This document shows positions 14,701-24,000 of a stretch of DNA of 64,000 bases, in pieces. Every line of letters starts with the position of its first letter. Position 1 is the stretch's first letter. The DNA comes from Erodium maritimum (taxonomy: Eukaryota; Streptophyta; Magnoliopsida; Geraniales; Geraniaceae). The position numbers and the translations under genes are program-made. The stretch is taken from positions 60,710,754-60,774,753 of the forward strand of contig OY997596.1 of the NCBI GenBank assembly GCA_963921825.1, written 5' to 3'. The notes under the pieces are model-generated. The model saw nothing but the letters and a program-made list of their open reading frames with translations, did not search any database and had not been told where the DNA came from.

Positions 14701-17597
14701 GGGCGATCATTGGTGAGTTTGTAACATGATGCTTTGTTTATTTACCAATCAGATGATAATTGTGGCTGATTAGATTGAGTTGACAATTATATTCTGGGAA
14801 AATCTCTCTCAACTACTTTTAAGTACACACTTTTCTCAATCAACTATTCCTAGGTTTTAAAAAAAATTGACAGAACATTTTTAGTCTTGGTTTACCCTGA
14901 TTCCGTCAACTTTTGGATGTGAAATGATGAAAATACCCTTCCTATATTTTATTATAGGGATAATTGCAAAAACTTACGATGAACTATGCACGTTTTGGAA
15001 ATACTATCTGTGAACTATATCTTTTTTTTGCGAATGACATCCCCCAGCTATTTTCCATTTGCAAATCCACAAACGTTTTTTTTTTGCAAAAAGTCGAAAG
15101 TAACCATGCGAAAGTGTATACATAAGGGTTCCAAATTGCAAAACACGTATACATGAAGGTTACAAATTGCAAAATGTGTATGATGTAAATGATAATAGTG
15201 GTATTTTTGTCATTTCACATCCAAATGTTGACGGAAATGGGGTGAACTGAGATTAAGAAAAGAAGATGGGTTGTCAAAAGCTTTTCAAACGAGTTAGTTG
15301 TTGATTGAGAAAGGTGCTTCCTAAAGGGTAGCTGAGTGAGATTATCCCTCTTATTTATTACTATAACAGCTGTTTCACATTGCCGATGGCGATCTAAGAA
15401 AAGAAGAGTTCAACAAAGTGGAATGGTTGATTGGCCTCAAACCCAGTGTAAGTTGCTTATTTTCTACTTCTTTAGTAGAATCTTGGAATAATTGCAAAAA
15501 AGTACTCCTCGGTATTCACTTTTTGCAATTTTGTAGCCCTCTTCTTTGATAGTTGCAAAAAAGTGCCATGAACTTGTCTTTTCATTGCACTTTGTATATA
15601 TTTGTTTCTAAATGACGATTTTATCCTTGGAAACCAAAATTTTAAAATAATAATTAAAGAACAAAAAATCCAAATTTTCACATCCCTTAAATTTCCTACT
15701 CTTTGTACGGGACAAAGAGAAAGAAAAATAAGGGATATATGAAAAAAATTCACATCCCTTAGTTTTTTTACTTATTATTTTTAAATCTAGATTGTAAGGG
15801 AAACATTGTCATTTTTATACAAATTGCAACAAAAAGACAAGTTTATGTTTTTTTTTTGTAATTATTAAAAAAGGCTACATGTTGCAAAAAAATGAGTATC
15901 TCATGGTACTTTTTTGCATTTATCCCTAGAATCTTTTCTATGAACGAGCTGTAGATATGCAACTTGATCATCAACCCCTATTACTATGTCTAATACTCGC
16001 TATTAGTGGGAATAAAACTTTTCTGTGATCGAATGTTGCGCAGGCCCTCATTCCGGTTGCAAATGGGTCTGAAGCCATTGAAGTGGTAACTATTGCAGAT
16101 ATTCTAAGGCGTGCAAAAGTCGATGTCACAATCGCTTCGGTTGAGAAGTCTTTGCAGATCGTAGCATCTCAGGGTGAAAAAATCGTTGCTGATAAGTTCC
16201 TCAAGAATGCTGAAGATTCAGTATTTGACTTGATCATTCTCCCGGTGAGACAAAATTTATTCAGAGTTTTTGCAAATCATAATATTCTTTGATGATGACA
16301 GAAAAGTACCTTGAACTTGTATCTTTGTTGCAGTCTGTATCCATTTGTTTTGAAATTGGTGATTATACCTAAGGGTGCGACTGAATCAAAACTATTCTAG
16401 TGATTTTATAACTTAATCGAAATCATAGATCATCAAACTTTACTGACAATTATTTTTTCTTCATTTATAATTGAATTCAAATAATTAGTTTGACTAGTAT
16501 AATGAAAAGAAATGATAATCAATACATAGGAGGAAAATTAAGAGGTGAAAATTCTGAAATTTTTGTTTTGAATTTTCAATAATAAAAATCGTCATTTTGA
16601 AACTGATCTATACAAAGTGCAACAGAAGTACAAATTCAACTTCTTTTTTTGTAATTATCTCTAAAATCTAGCCCTGTTGGTCTTCCAAAACTTATCATGC
16701 GTGTTCTTGACTACTCAGGGAGGAGCAGACGGGACTGAGAAGCTACAGAAATCAAGATTTCTGAAGAAGTTGCTGAAAGAACAAGAATCAAGTGGCAGAG
16801 TATATGGAGCAATCAGCTCAGCACCGGCGATCCTGCATAAATACGGTTTACTGAAGGTAATTTATAAGTCACATAACCGATCAATATCTTGGATAATTGC
16901 AAAAATGTACCCCGAGGTGTATTCATTTTCGGCAACTTGTAGCCCTTTTTTTGATAATTGTACAAAAGTACACTGAGGCTTGAACTTGTCTTTTTTTTTG
17001 TTGCTATTTCTATGAAAAGAACGATTTTACCCTCACAGTTTTGATTAAAAAAATAGTAAGGAAAAAGCAAAAAAAAAGTCCCTCTTTGTACTGTACAAAG
17101 AGTAAGAAATATAATGAATACGAAAATTTGGATTTTTTGTTTTTCTATTATTATTTTTCAAAACTTAAATTTCCAAGTGTAAAATAAAATATCATTTTGG
17201 AACAAATTTATACAAAGTGCAATAAAAAGACTCGTTCATAGCATTTTTCTGCAGTTATCAAAAAAGAGGGTTACAGATTGCAAAAAAGTGAATACTTCAG
17301 GGTACTTTTTTGCAATTATCCCTACCATCTATACCTGTGGTAATGTTAAAAGCCATGAATCCTTGGTCAATGCAGGATAAGAGATTCACCGCTCATCCCT
17401 CCATTGCAAGCCAAATCACCGATGAAGCGATCAACGGTACAAAAGTGGTCGTCGATGGTAAATTGATCACGAGTCAAGGTCTCGCCACTGCAACGGATCT
17501 TGGATTGACTATCGTGAGCAAGTTTTTCGGGCACTCGAGGGCAAGATCCGTTGCAGAAGGCATTGTTTATCTGGAATTCTCAAAATGGCAGAAATGA
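11704..17597 (+). CDS. DJ1C: DJ-1 homologue C, chloroplastic (two DJ-1/PfpI domains)
   Basis: Eight exons: 11704-11925, 12001-12201, 14299-14448, 14533-14712, 15370-15447, 16044-16244, 16719-16856 and 17376-17597. All junctions are phase 0 and give 463 residues. Residues 1 to about 70 are a Ser/Thr/Pro-rich plastid transit peptide. Two DJ-1/PfpI domains follow. Domain 1 opens [14 protein letters not shown] and has the nucleophile-elbow motif GAICAAPAV with Cys174. Domain 2 opens [14 protein letters not shown] and has GAISSAPAI with Ser377 at the same place. [15 protein letters not shown] and [10 protein letters not shown] place it with Arabidopsis DJ1C rather than DJ1A/B. DJ1C is needed for chloroplast development in Arabidopsis; its biochemical activity is not settled. 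Intron 2 (2.1 kb) holds a tandem array and a MITE, and introns 4, 5 and 7 hold foldbacks. Confidence 0.94.
12228..13802. repeat. Tandem array (minisatellite-like) in DJ1C intron 2
   Basis: About eight head-to-tail copies of a unit containing GAGGATTAAGACACTTTTCG, TTTTAAAAGAGATGTC and TTTTGCAATGAATGAA. The landmark GAGGATTAAGAC recurs near 12351, 12548, 12737, 12943, 13147, 13343, 13495 and 13648, so the spacing is about 190-205 bp for most units and about 152 bp for the last two. The shorter units lack the block from the TTGATTACTACAATGG segment to the GTGTTGATGG segment. It is non-coding. Confidence 0.9.
13806..14024. mobile_element. PIF/Harbinger-like MITE in DJ1C intron 2
   Basis: 219 bp with inverted ends GAGCATCTCCAATGG and ATTGGAGATGCTC. 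Flanked by GTA on the left and TTA on the right, an imperfect 3-bp duplication. The body has GGGCGAA, GATTCGCC and ATTCGCCC motifs shared with the copy at 2348-2817. It abuts the end of the tandem array. Confidence 0.78.
14797..15354. mobile_element. Foldback element interrupted by a second element, DJ1C intron 4
   Basis: The outer element starts GGGAAAATCTCTCTCAACTA and ends AGCTGAGTGAGATTATCCC. Inner pairing includes TCCGTCAACTTTTGGATGTG against CATCCAAATGTTGACGG. The two halves are separated at about 14956-15190 by a piece starting GGGATAATTGCAAAAACTTA, related to 6283-6632. An uninterrupted relative of the outer element is at 26626-26915. The lengths fit an insertion into a pre-existing foldback. 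Confidence 0.7.
15485..15926. mobile_element. Foldback MITE, GGGATAATTGC family, 9-bp TSD, DJ1C intron 5
   Basis: 442 bp with ends GGAATAATTGCAAAAAAGTA and TTTTTGCATTTATCCC. Flanked by TAGAATCTT at 15476-15484 and 15927-15935 (perfect). This is one of the long members, with an AT-rich centre containing AAGGGATATGAAAAAAATTC and its inverted partner, so the full length is close to one hairpin. Confidence 0.87.
16300..16662. mobile_element. Degenerate foldback copy, GGGATAATTGC family, DJ1C intron 6
   Basis: Recognisable blocks are AAAAGTACCTTGAACTTGTA, TCGTCATTTTGAAAC, TACAAAGTGCAACAGAAGTA and TTTGTAATTATCTC. The left terminus is missing or too diverged to place. Boundaries are approximate. 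Confidence 0.55.
16891..17322. mobile_element. Foldback MITE, GGGATAATTGC family, DJ1C intron 7
   Basis: About 432 bp from GGATAATTGCAAAAATGTAC to TTTTTTGCAATTATCCC, with the family's internal blocks in inverted order on the two sides (CTTGAACTTGTCTTTTTTTT on the left, AAGACTCGTTCATAG on the right). The flanks CAATATCTT and TACCATCTA match only partly, so the target duplication is uncertain. Confidence 0.75.
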
Positions 17598-18818
17598 AAG
17601 AGGTGCAAAACATGAACTCACTGTACTAATTTTCTTGTTCCTGCACAAACCATATTTACCTTAGGAGTAGATAGTTCATAACCTAGGAGTCCTTGATGGT
17701 ATGCAGATAGAAACTCGGGATTTATAGTGTTTCCGGATTTAGATTCCATATCATTTTTGTTAAGCGGAATATGAGTGGTGATGTTGAAGAAAAGATTTTG
17801 AGAAATGAAATCACAAGTATATCTGTATTGAATTTGTGGGTTTCAATTCATATTCACAAGTATATCTGTATTAAGCATTCAATACATCATTGTGACACAA
17901 ATCACTGGTCCAAGCTCACATGCTCAAAGACCACTAAACATGTTAGATTTGTGTTGTGTATCAGTGCCATAAGTGTTCTTGCCTAATGAATGCTCATCTC
18001 TGTTTCTGCAAGTCGTTGTCTTTATTTTGTAACAGGTCGTTACAATGTATATATTTTTGGTTGCGCTGTTACTTAAAATCTGTTAAAACTGTCTGCTACC
18101 ATGTTTCTTCAAGTCCGCTATCTTGTGCTTTTGAAAATGTCCAAATCACCCTTCTCCCTCAAGGACCCCACGATTTGAGTGTCGGGGTGGGGGTAGTATA
18201 GTCTTTTCTATCGGGTAACAACCTACTACCTTTTTTCTTCAAGACCATTTTTCTGTGTTTTTTTTTCTAAATGACACCCTTCCTCAAGACCTTCCAGTGT
18301 GCACGGGGTAGTAGTCTTTTCCGTCATATGTTAACTTCGTTATAGACAATTCAACTAAAAGAAAAAAAATAGCGTAACAAATTGTTACAAAATATAAGGT
18401 ATATTTTTCCCGTTATCCCTTCAAACAACTTGGACTCGATCGAGACCCACCGGTCCCCTTCCATCCGGCCATGGCCAGACTCACCAGAATCACTGGCAAG
18501 TTCAAGCAACTTGCATAATTGGTAGACAAAGAACACAGTCCATGTGAAATTAGGCTCATTTAGGTACTATGAAGAAGCTGTCCAAATGCAATGTCCAAAT
18601 TAACAACCAATTATCTCTTACTTATTTATTTTATATAAAAACAAAAATCATATCACCTAACTCACTATATAAAACTCATCCTCATGTCCTATCCTCCATA
18701 CACAACTCTCATTTCGATTTTATCGCATTTAAACTCGACTGTCAGATCAAAAACTCTCGTGACCTCTCGGGAGATTAAAAACTCGAGCTCGTCGGGTTAA
18801 GAACCTGTTTGTGCAGCC
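17598..18818. promoter_or_regulatory. Intergenic: DJ1C 3' region and MYB promoter with TATA box
   Basis: A good TATA box, TATATAAAA, lies at 18666-18674, about 145 bp before the MYB start codon. The rest holds the DJ1C 3' flank and a weak inverted repeat around 18170-18340 (GGGTAGTATAGTCTTTTC and GGGGTAGTAGTCTTTTCCG). No other gene is seen. Confidence 0.55.
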
Positions 18819-20147
18819 ATGGATTGCAAGCAGGTACTGATACACCAACCAGACTATTGACTGCTTCATTTGCAAGTACATATACATAAATACATACATA
18901 CATATGTGTAAGTGTAAATGGTCAAAAACTACCCTAAAGTTTTGTCCACCGACTTCCGTTAGAAAAACGTAATAGGGAGAAATTATGATGAATGTTTAGA
19001 ATGAATGGTCTGGGTAGTTCTTCGCGAATTCAATAGATTTGTGGGCAAGACATAATGCAATCTATAGTTGTGTGAGCAATACTGTAGGGTAGTTTTTGAT
19101 AATTAACTTGTTACGTTTTTTCTAACGAAAGTCGATGGACAACACTTTAGTGTAGCCTAAAAGCGTGGACAAAACAGTAGGTATTTTTTTGTTTGTGGAC
19201 AATACTTTAGGGTAGTTTTTGACAATTAACCTTGTATATAATGTGCTTCTTCATTGGGATGTTCACAAGTGTAATCATGTGACACAGAGAAAGCCATACC
19301 AGAGCACAAAACAGAGACAGAAATGGAAGGTTGAAGAACATGAAAAGTTCCTTCGAGGCCTGGAGCTGTACGGTCGAGCCTGGCGTCAAATTACAGGTAA
19401 AATCGAGGGTCGATTACAAAAAAACTACCCTGGTGTATTCATTTTTTTGCAACTTGTAACCCTTTTCTTTGTCTCTCTGTTGCAATTTATATAAAAATAA
19501 TGATTTTACCCTTACACTTTAGATTTAAAAATAATAAATAAATAACAAAAAATCTAAATTTTCATATCCCTTAATTTTCTTCCTCGTAACAAAATTTAAG
19601 GGATATGAGGATCTAGATTTTTTGTTCTTTAGATAGAAACTTCCAAGGGTAAAATTGTTATTTCAAAACAAAATCAGACATTTTTTTTGCGATTATCAAA
19701 AGAGAGGGCTACAGTTTGCAAAAAAAAGTGAATACTTCAGGATATTTTTTTGCGGTTATCGCTAAAATTAACCAAGCTATAGTCATCAAGAACACAATTA
19801 GTGTGCTAATTTTCTCACTAATCGGATTGAATAATGATATACTTGCAGAGTATGTGGGAACGAAGACGATAGCTCAGATCCGAAGCCATGCCCAGAAGTT
19901 CTTCAACAAGCTGCCCATACCTCTACCGGGGAGGAAATTCAGACAAGAGCATCATAATCATCCTCGTACAGTTGCAGATGAAAAGAAACAATGCAGGAAA
20001 ATGATGTCCTCGTCGTCGTCATCATCGGCCTCGGTTTCTTCATCATCCATAAAGCTTTTCGGGATCATCATGGCTGTTTCTCTTACAGATTCTTCATCTT
20101 CAAGCTCTGATCAAAGAGACATGACACTCCTCAACCTCCTTGTCTGA
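18819..20147 (+). CDS. Small single-repeat MYB, SHAQKFF class (REVEILLE/CCA1-like)
   Basis: Three exons: 18819-18833 (MDCKQ), 19288-19396 and 19849-20147, giving 140 residues. Residues 8-60 form the MYB repeat, from KPYQSTKQRQKWKVEEHEKF through YGRAWRQITEYVGTKT to the signature RSHAQKFF. After KLPIPLPGRKFR the rest is basic and then Ser-rich (runs of Ser at about residues 85-100), ending in LLNLLV. REVEILLE/CCA1-like factors bind the evening element and act in clock output. Most are around 290 residues or more, so this one is short: either a compact family member, or the last exon was cut by a missed intron. The tiny first exon is inferred from an in-frame ATG and a GT donor downstream of a TATA box. 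Intron 2 carries a foldback starting at the splice donor. Confidence 0.8.
18910..19231. mobile_element. Foldback element, MYB intron 1
   Basis: The left end is GTCAAAAACTACCCTAAAG and the right end CTTTAGGGTAGTTTTTGAC, fully inverted. Inner pairing is ACTTCCGTTAGAAAAACG with TTTTTCTAACGAAAGTC. The right arm holds two further copies of the GGACAA-ACTTTAG block. It is non-coding. The TSD is unclear. Confidence 0.72.
19407..19762. mobile_element. Foldback MITE at the 5' splice site of MYB intron 2
   Basis: 356 bp with the family blocks of the GGGATAATTGC group (left end GGGTCGATTACAAAAAAACT, right end TTTTGCGGTTATCGC, both diverged). Flanked by TAAAATCGA (19398-19406) and TAAAATTAA (19763-19771). 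The left copy of the duplication starts with the T of the intron's GT donor, so the element sits 10 bases into the intron. Confidence 0.78.
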
Positions 20148-21047
20148 ACAAAAAACATGTTCATGTGCAAAATATAAGGTTGTCCTAGCAAAATATTGTT
20201 TCAAACTATGCAACATAAGATTCAAGAATCAATCAACACAAATATAGCAAGTGTTGACTACACCTAGCTACATCTAAGTTTACATGTTTTTCACCTAATT
20301 ACACTTCAATTCAAAATTCGTTTTCTAGCTCTGTATATTTCAAAAAAAATCATAACTCTTTATTGACAAAAAAATGACGAAAATGCTCGACCCTGATCTC
20401 AAAAAAGACTTCACGGTTGAGCAGATGTAAAAACTCTTACAAATAAAACTATTAATTGGTATTTTTGAGACTACGATCAAGGACATTTTTCACAAAAAAG
20501 AGCTACCTGCAGTTTTTTTAAAGTTCAGGTAGTTGAATGTAAAGGTTTAAAGTTATGGATAATTAAGTACAAAAGACCTATAGTTCACCATACATATCTG
20601 CAATTAACCCTACAAACTAAGGGTGAGCAACGATGTTTTTTCAAGTAAAAACAGGGAAATATTTTTTTCCAAATATTATTATAAAAATCACAAGAGCAAC
20701 ACAAATTAAGTAGGATTGAACTTCATTATAAAATTGGGCCTTAATGAAAATATGTGCTCAACAAAATACAAATGAGTTTAACTCAAAATTCCAAAATTTA
20801 TGCCCAACTTAGCAGGTGGTCCATTCCCAGTTTTTTCGGTCGGTTTTCATTTTAAAAATAAACTACTGAAAGTTGACATTTTTTTAATTTTCGGTTTTGG
20901 ATTGGTCAGTTCTATCACTTTTTCAGTTTGACGGTCCCTTCCAGCTCTCCCCTACCACAAACTATGCAACATATGATTCAAGAATCAATCAAGACAGTTT
21001 ATGTACATATAGCAAATCAGCAATAATATGATAAATGTTTGATACCT
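20148..21047. other. Intergenic between convergent MYB and kinase genes
   Basis: Contains a foldback-like segment (about 20263-20620, with CTAGCTACATCTAAGTTTAC and an inverted TAAAGTTCAGGTAGTTGAATG) and a direct repeat of about 35 bp, AAACTATGCAACATAAGATT and what follows, near 20204 and again near 20959. No coding signal was seen. Both genes end toward this region. Confidence 0.5.
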
Positions 21048-24000
21048 TCATAGTGGGAGCATATTTGGAGGAGACTGAGACTCATTCTCAAGCAAGAAAC
21101 TCCTGCTACAATACGATCTCGAAGTACTCGAAGAAGAAGGAAGACCTCTTGCATCACCGCTATGATACATTACCTTGCTCCTTCTTCCTCTTCCTCCTCC
21201 TCGCTCTTCATCTCCATACTCTTCATCATCAACATCTCTCAAAAACCCACTATGCATAGGATCAGAACTCTCATACAAAACTCTCAGAACCTGCTTGATT
21301 GAAGGCCTCGCTCGCCCTTCCTTCTGTGTGCACCATTTAACGAGAAACACTATCGTCTGGAGTTGCTCGAAGTCGATCGACTCCCTCATACGAGTATCGA
21401 CTAAATCAGGTATTCTTGATTCGGATGCCATGGATTTTTGGGCCCATTCCACCAAGTTCTTGTTCTCGTGGATCGCTCGCCTTGCGGTGACTAACTCTAG
21501 GAGTAACACGCCGTAGCTGTATATGTCGCTCTTCTCGGTTAGCTGTTGTGTGACGACGTATTCCGGATCCATGTATCCTGGATTTCATCGGATTCTTGGA
21601 TCATTTGAAGAACTAACAATGAACATATTCATGTTTGAACTATGAAGGTATAATCATATAAAAGTATCATGAAGGATTCATTTTTGCAGCTTGTTAGTCC
21701 CTTGTTTGATAATTGGAAAAATCAAAAGTACCCTAGACTTGTCTTTTTGTTGCAATTTGTTTCAGAATGGCGATTTCACTCTTAAAATTTTAAAAATAAA
21801 AGTAAACAAGAAAACGGAATTTTCTTCCTCTTTGTACCGTATAGAAACAAAAAGTAAGAAATTTAAGGAATGTGAAAATCCGGAATTTTAGTTCTTTGAT
21901 TATTACTTTTTAATTCCCAAGGATAAAATCATCATTATAAAACAAATTTATACAAAGTGCAACAGAAAGACAAGTTCAAGGCATTTTTTTGCAATTATCA
22001 AATAAGAGAGCTACAAGTTGCAAAAAGTGAATACCCTAGGTACTTTTTTGCAATTATTTCAACTTTGAACTATGTTATGTTCTCCATTAACCTGGAGTTC
22101 CTCGGATGTCAGTGTTTACTGGTTCGAAGCTAACAGAACCGTCTTTTGAAGCATGCGCAAGACCGAAATCAGCAACCTGAGAAGATAACGAATGACGGTA
22201 AATTTTTAAAAATGATAAAAACACCCTTAGTTAATTTTCAAAAATATGCCACCGCTACTGTAAATTTTTCCGGTGTTTCCTTAAGTTTTGTAGGGGTATA
22301 TTTCTCATTTACTACCAAATAAGTAAAGGGACAAAATTTAAAAGTCAGTGTAGTCAAGTGAGCAACAGTGACAAGTTTGCTGTACTTTTGTGAGTTTATC
22401 AGTTCAAAGATTAGTGGAAACTTATCAGATTCACATTGCATAATTCAGAAACACGGTTTTGAGCCTAAAAGAGAAACACCTTTGTCACGTTTCTTACTTA
22501 ATTACACTGATTTTAAATTTTCTCACTTAATTACATTAAACTTTAAAAAAAAATCATAAATCTTGCCCACTGTTCCCCAAATTGTTTAGGGGTATTTGTG
22601 TCATTTCTTACTTAATCAAACTAACTACTATGTACCTTGGCTACAAAATTCTTGTCTAACAGTATGTTGCTGGACTTGATGTCCCGATGACAGAGAGGCG
22701 GATCACAATAGAAATGGAGGTATTCCTGCATAACCAAACGCACATGATAATGAGATTCAGAGAAATTATCGATATTATGAAGGGATAATCTCACAAAACT
22801 ATACTAATCTTGTCATGTTTCTCGCTTCATTACACTGATTTTTAATTTTTCTCACTCAAATATACTAAACTTTCAAAAAATTCTCACTTTACTGTGTTTT
22901 GATAATAAATGACAAAATCACTCTTGCAGCAACTCAGAGGCTTTGGTTAAAATTCATTGAAGCAATAAAATTATTGAAGGGCACTTTGGTCTTTTACTAT
23001 GAAAATAGAGTAAAGTGAGAAAAATTGGAAGGTGTTTGTAGTTGTGTGAGAAAATTTGAAAGTTATAATCAAGTGAGAAACATGACAAGACTAGTATACT
23101 TATGTGGAATTATCCCAATCATGAAGCCAAACCAATGAACCTTCCTAAAAGGGATAATTGCATAAAAGTACTCCAAAGTATTCGTTTTTTTGCAAATTGT
23201 AGCCCTCTTTTTGGTAACTGCAAAAACGTATCATGAACTTATCTTTTGGTTGCAATTCGTATCAAAATGGCAATTTTACCCTCACAATTTAGTTTCAAAA
23301 ATTTATAAAGTAAAAAACAGAAAATCTAAATTTTCATATCCCTTAATTTTCTTCCTCTTTATACTGTACAAAGAGTAAGAAACTCAAGTAATTTGCAAGG
23401 GTAAGATCGTCGTTTCAAAACAAATTTATACAAAGTGCAACAAATCGATAAGTTCATGGCACTATTTTGCAATCATCAAAGAAGAGGGCTATAAATTACA
23501 AAAAGTAAATACCTCATGGTACTTTTTTGCAATTATCCTTCCTAAAACCGAGCACGATTCTGCAAATTACCAGAGCATTAGCAACGTCGATGGCAATTTG
23601 GATTCTAGCCCGCCAACTCAGGGGTGTTATACCAGGGGCTGCATAAAACGTAAGGTCAAAATTGTCTTTTTATCCCATTACAAAGAGAAAAAGACCCTAA
23701 ACATAAGAAAAGCATACTGTGAAGATGATCCTTTAAGCTCCCATTCTCCATATACTCGTACATCAGAAACCTGCAAGTCAGAAACAAAAAAAAATGTTTT
23801 TTTCGTTACGTAGAACTCAATCGAGACTACACGAATATAGACAAAAAAAATGTTTTTTTTTAATATGCAGAATTCGATTGAGACTAGATGAATATAAACA
23901 AAAAAAATGACTATTTTTTCAGTTATGCAGAACTTGATCGAGACTACACGAATATACAAGCCACCTCTCGCGTTTTTCGATGCAAAATCCTTGTAGAGCA

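Noticed and set aside
16891-17322. 9-bp target duplication at this foldback
   Set aside because: CAATATCTT and TACCATCTA agree at only about five of nine positions, too weak to count with the others.
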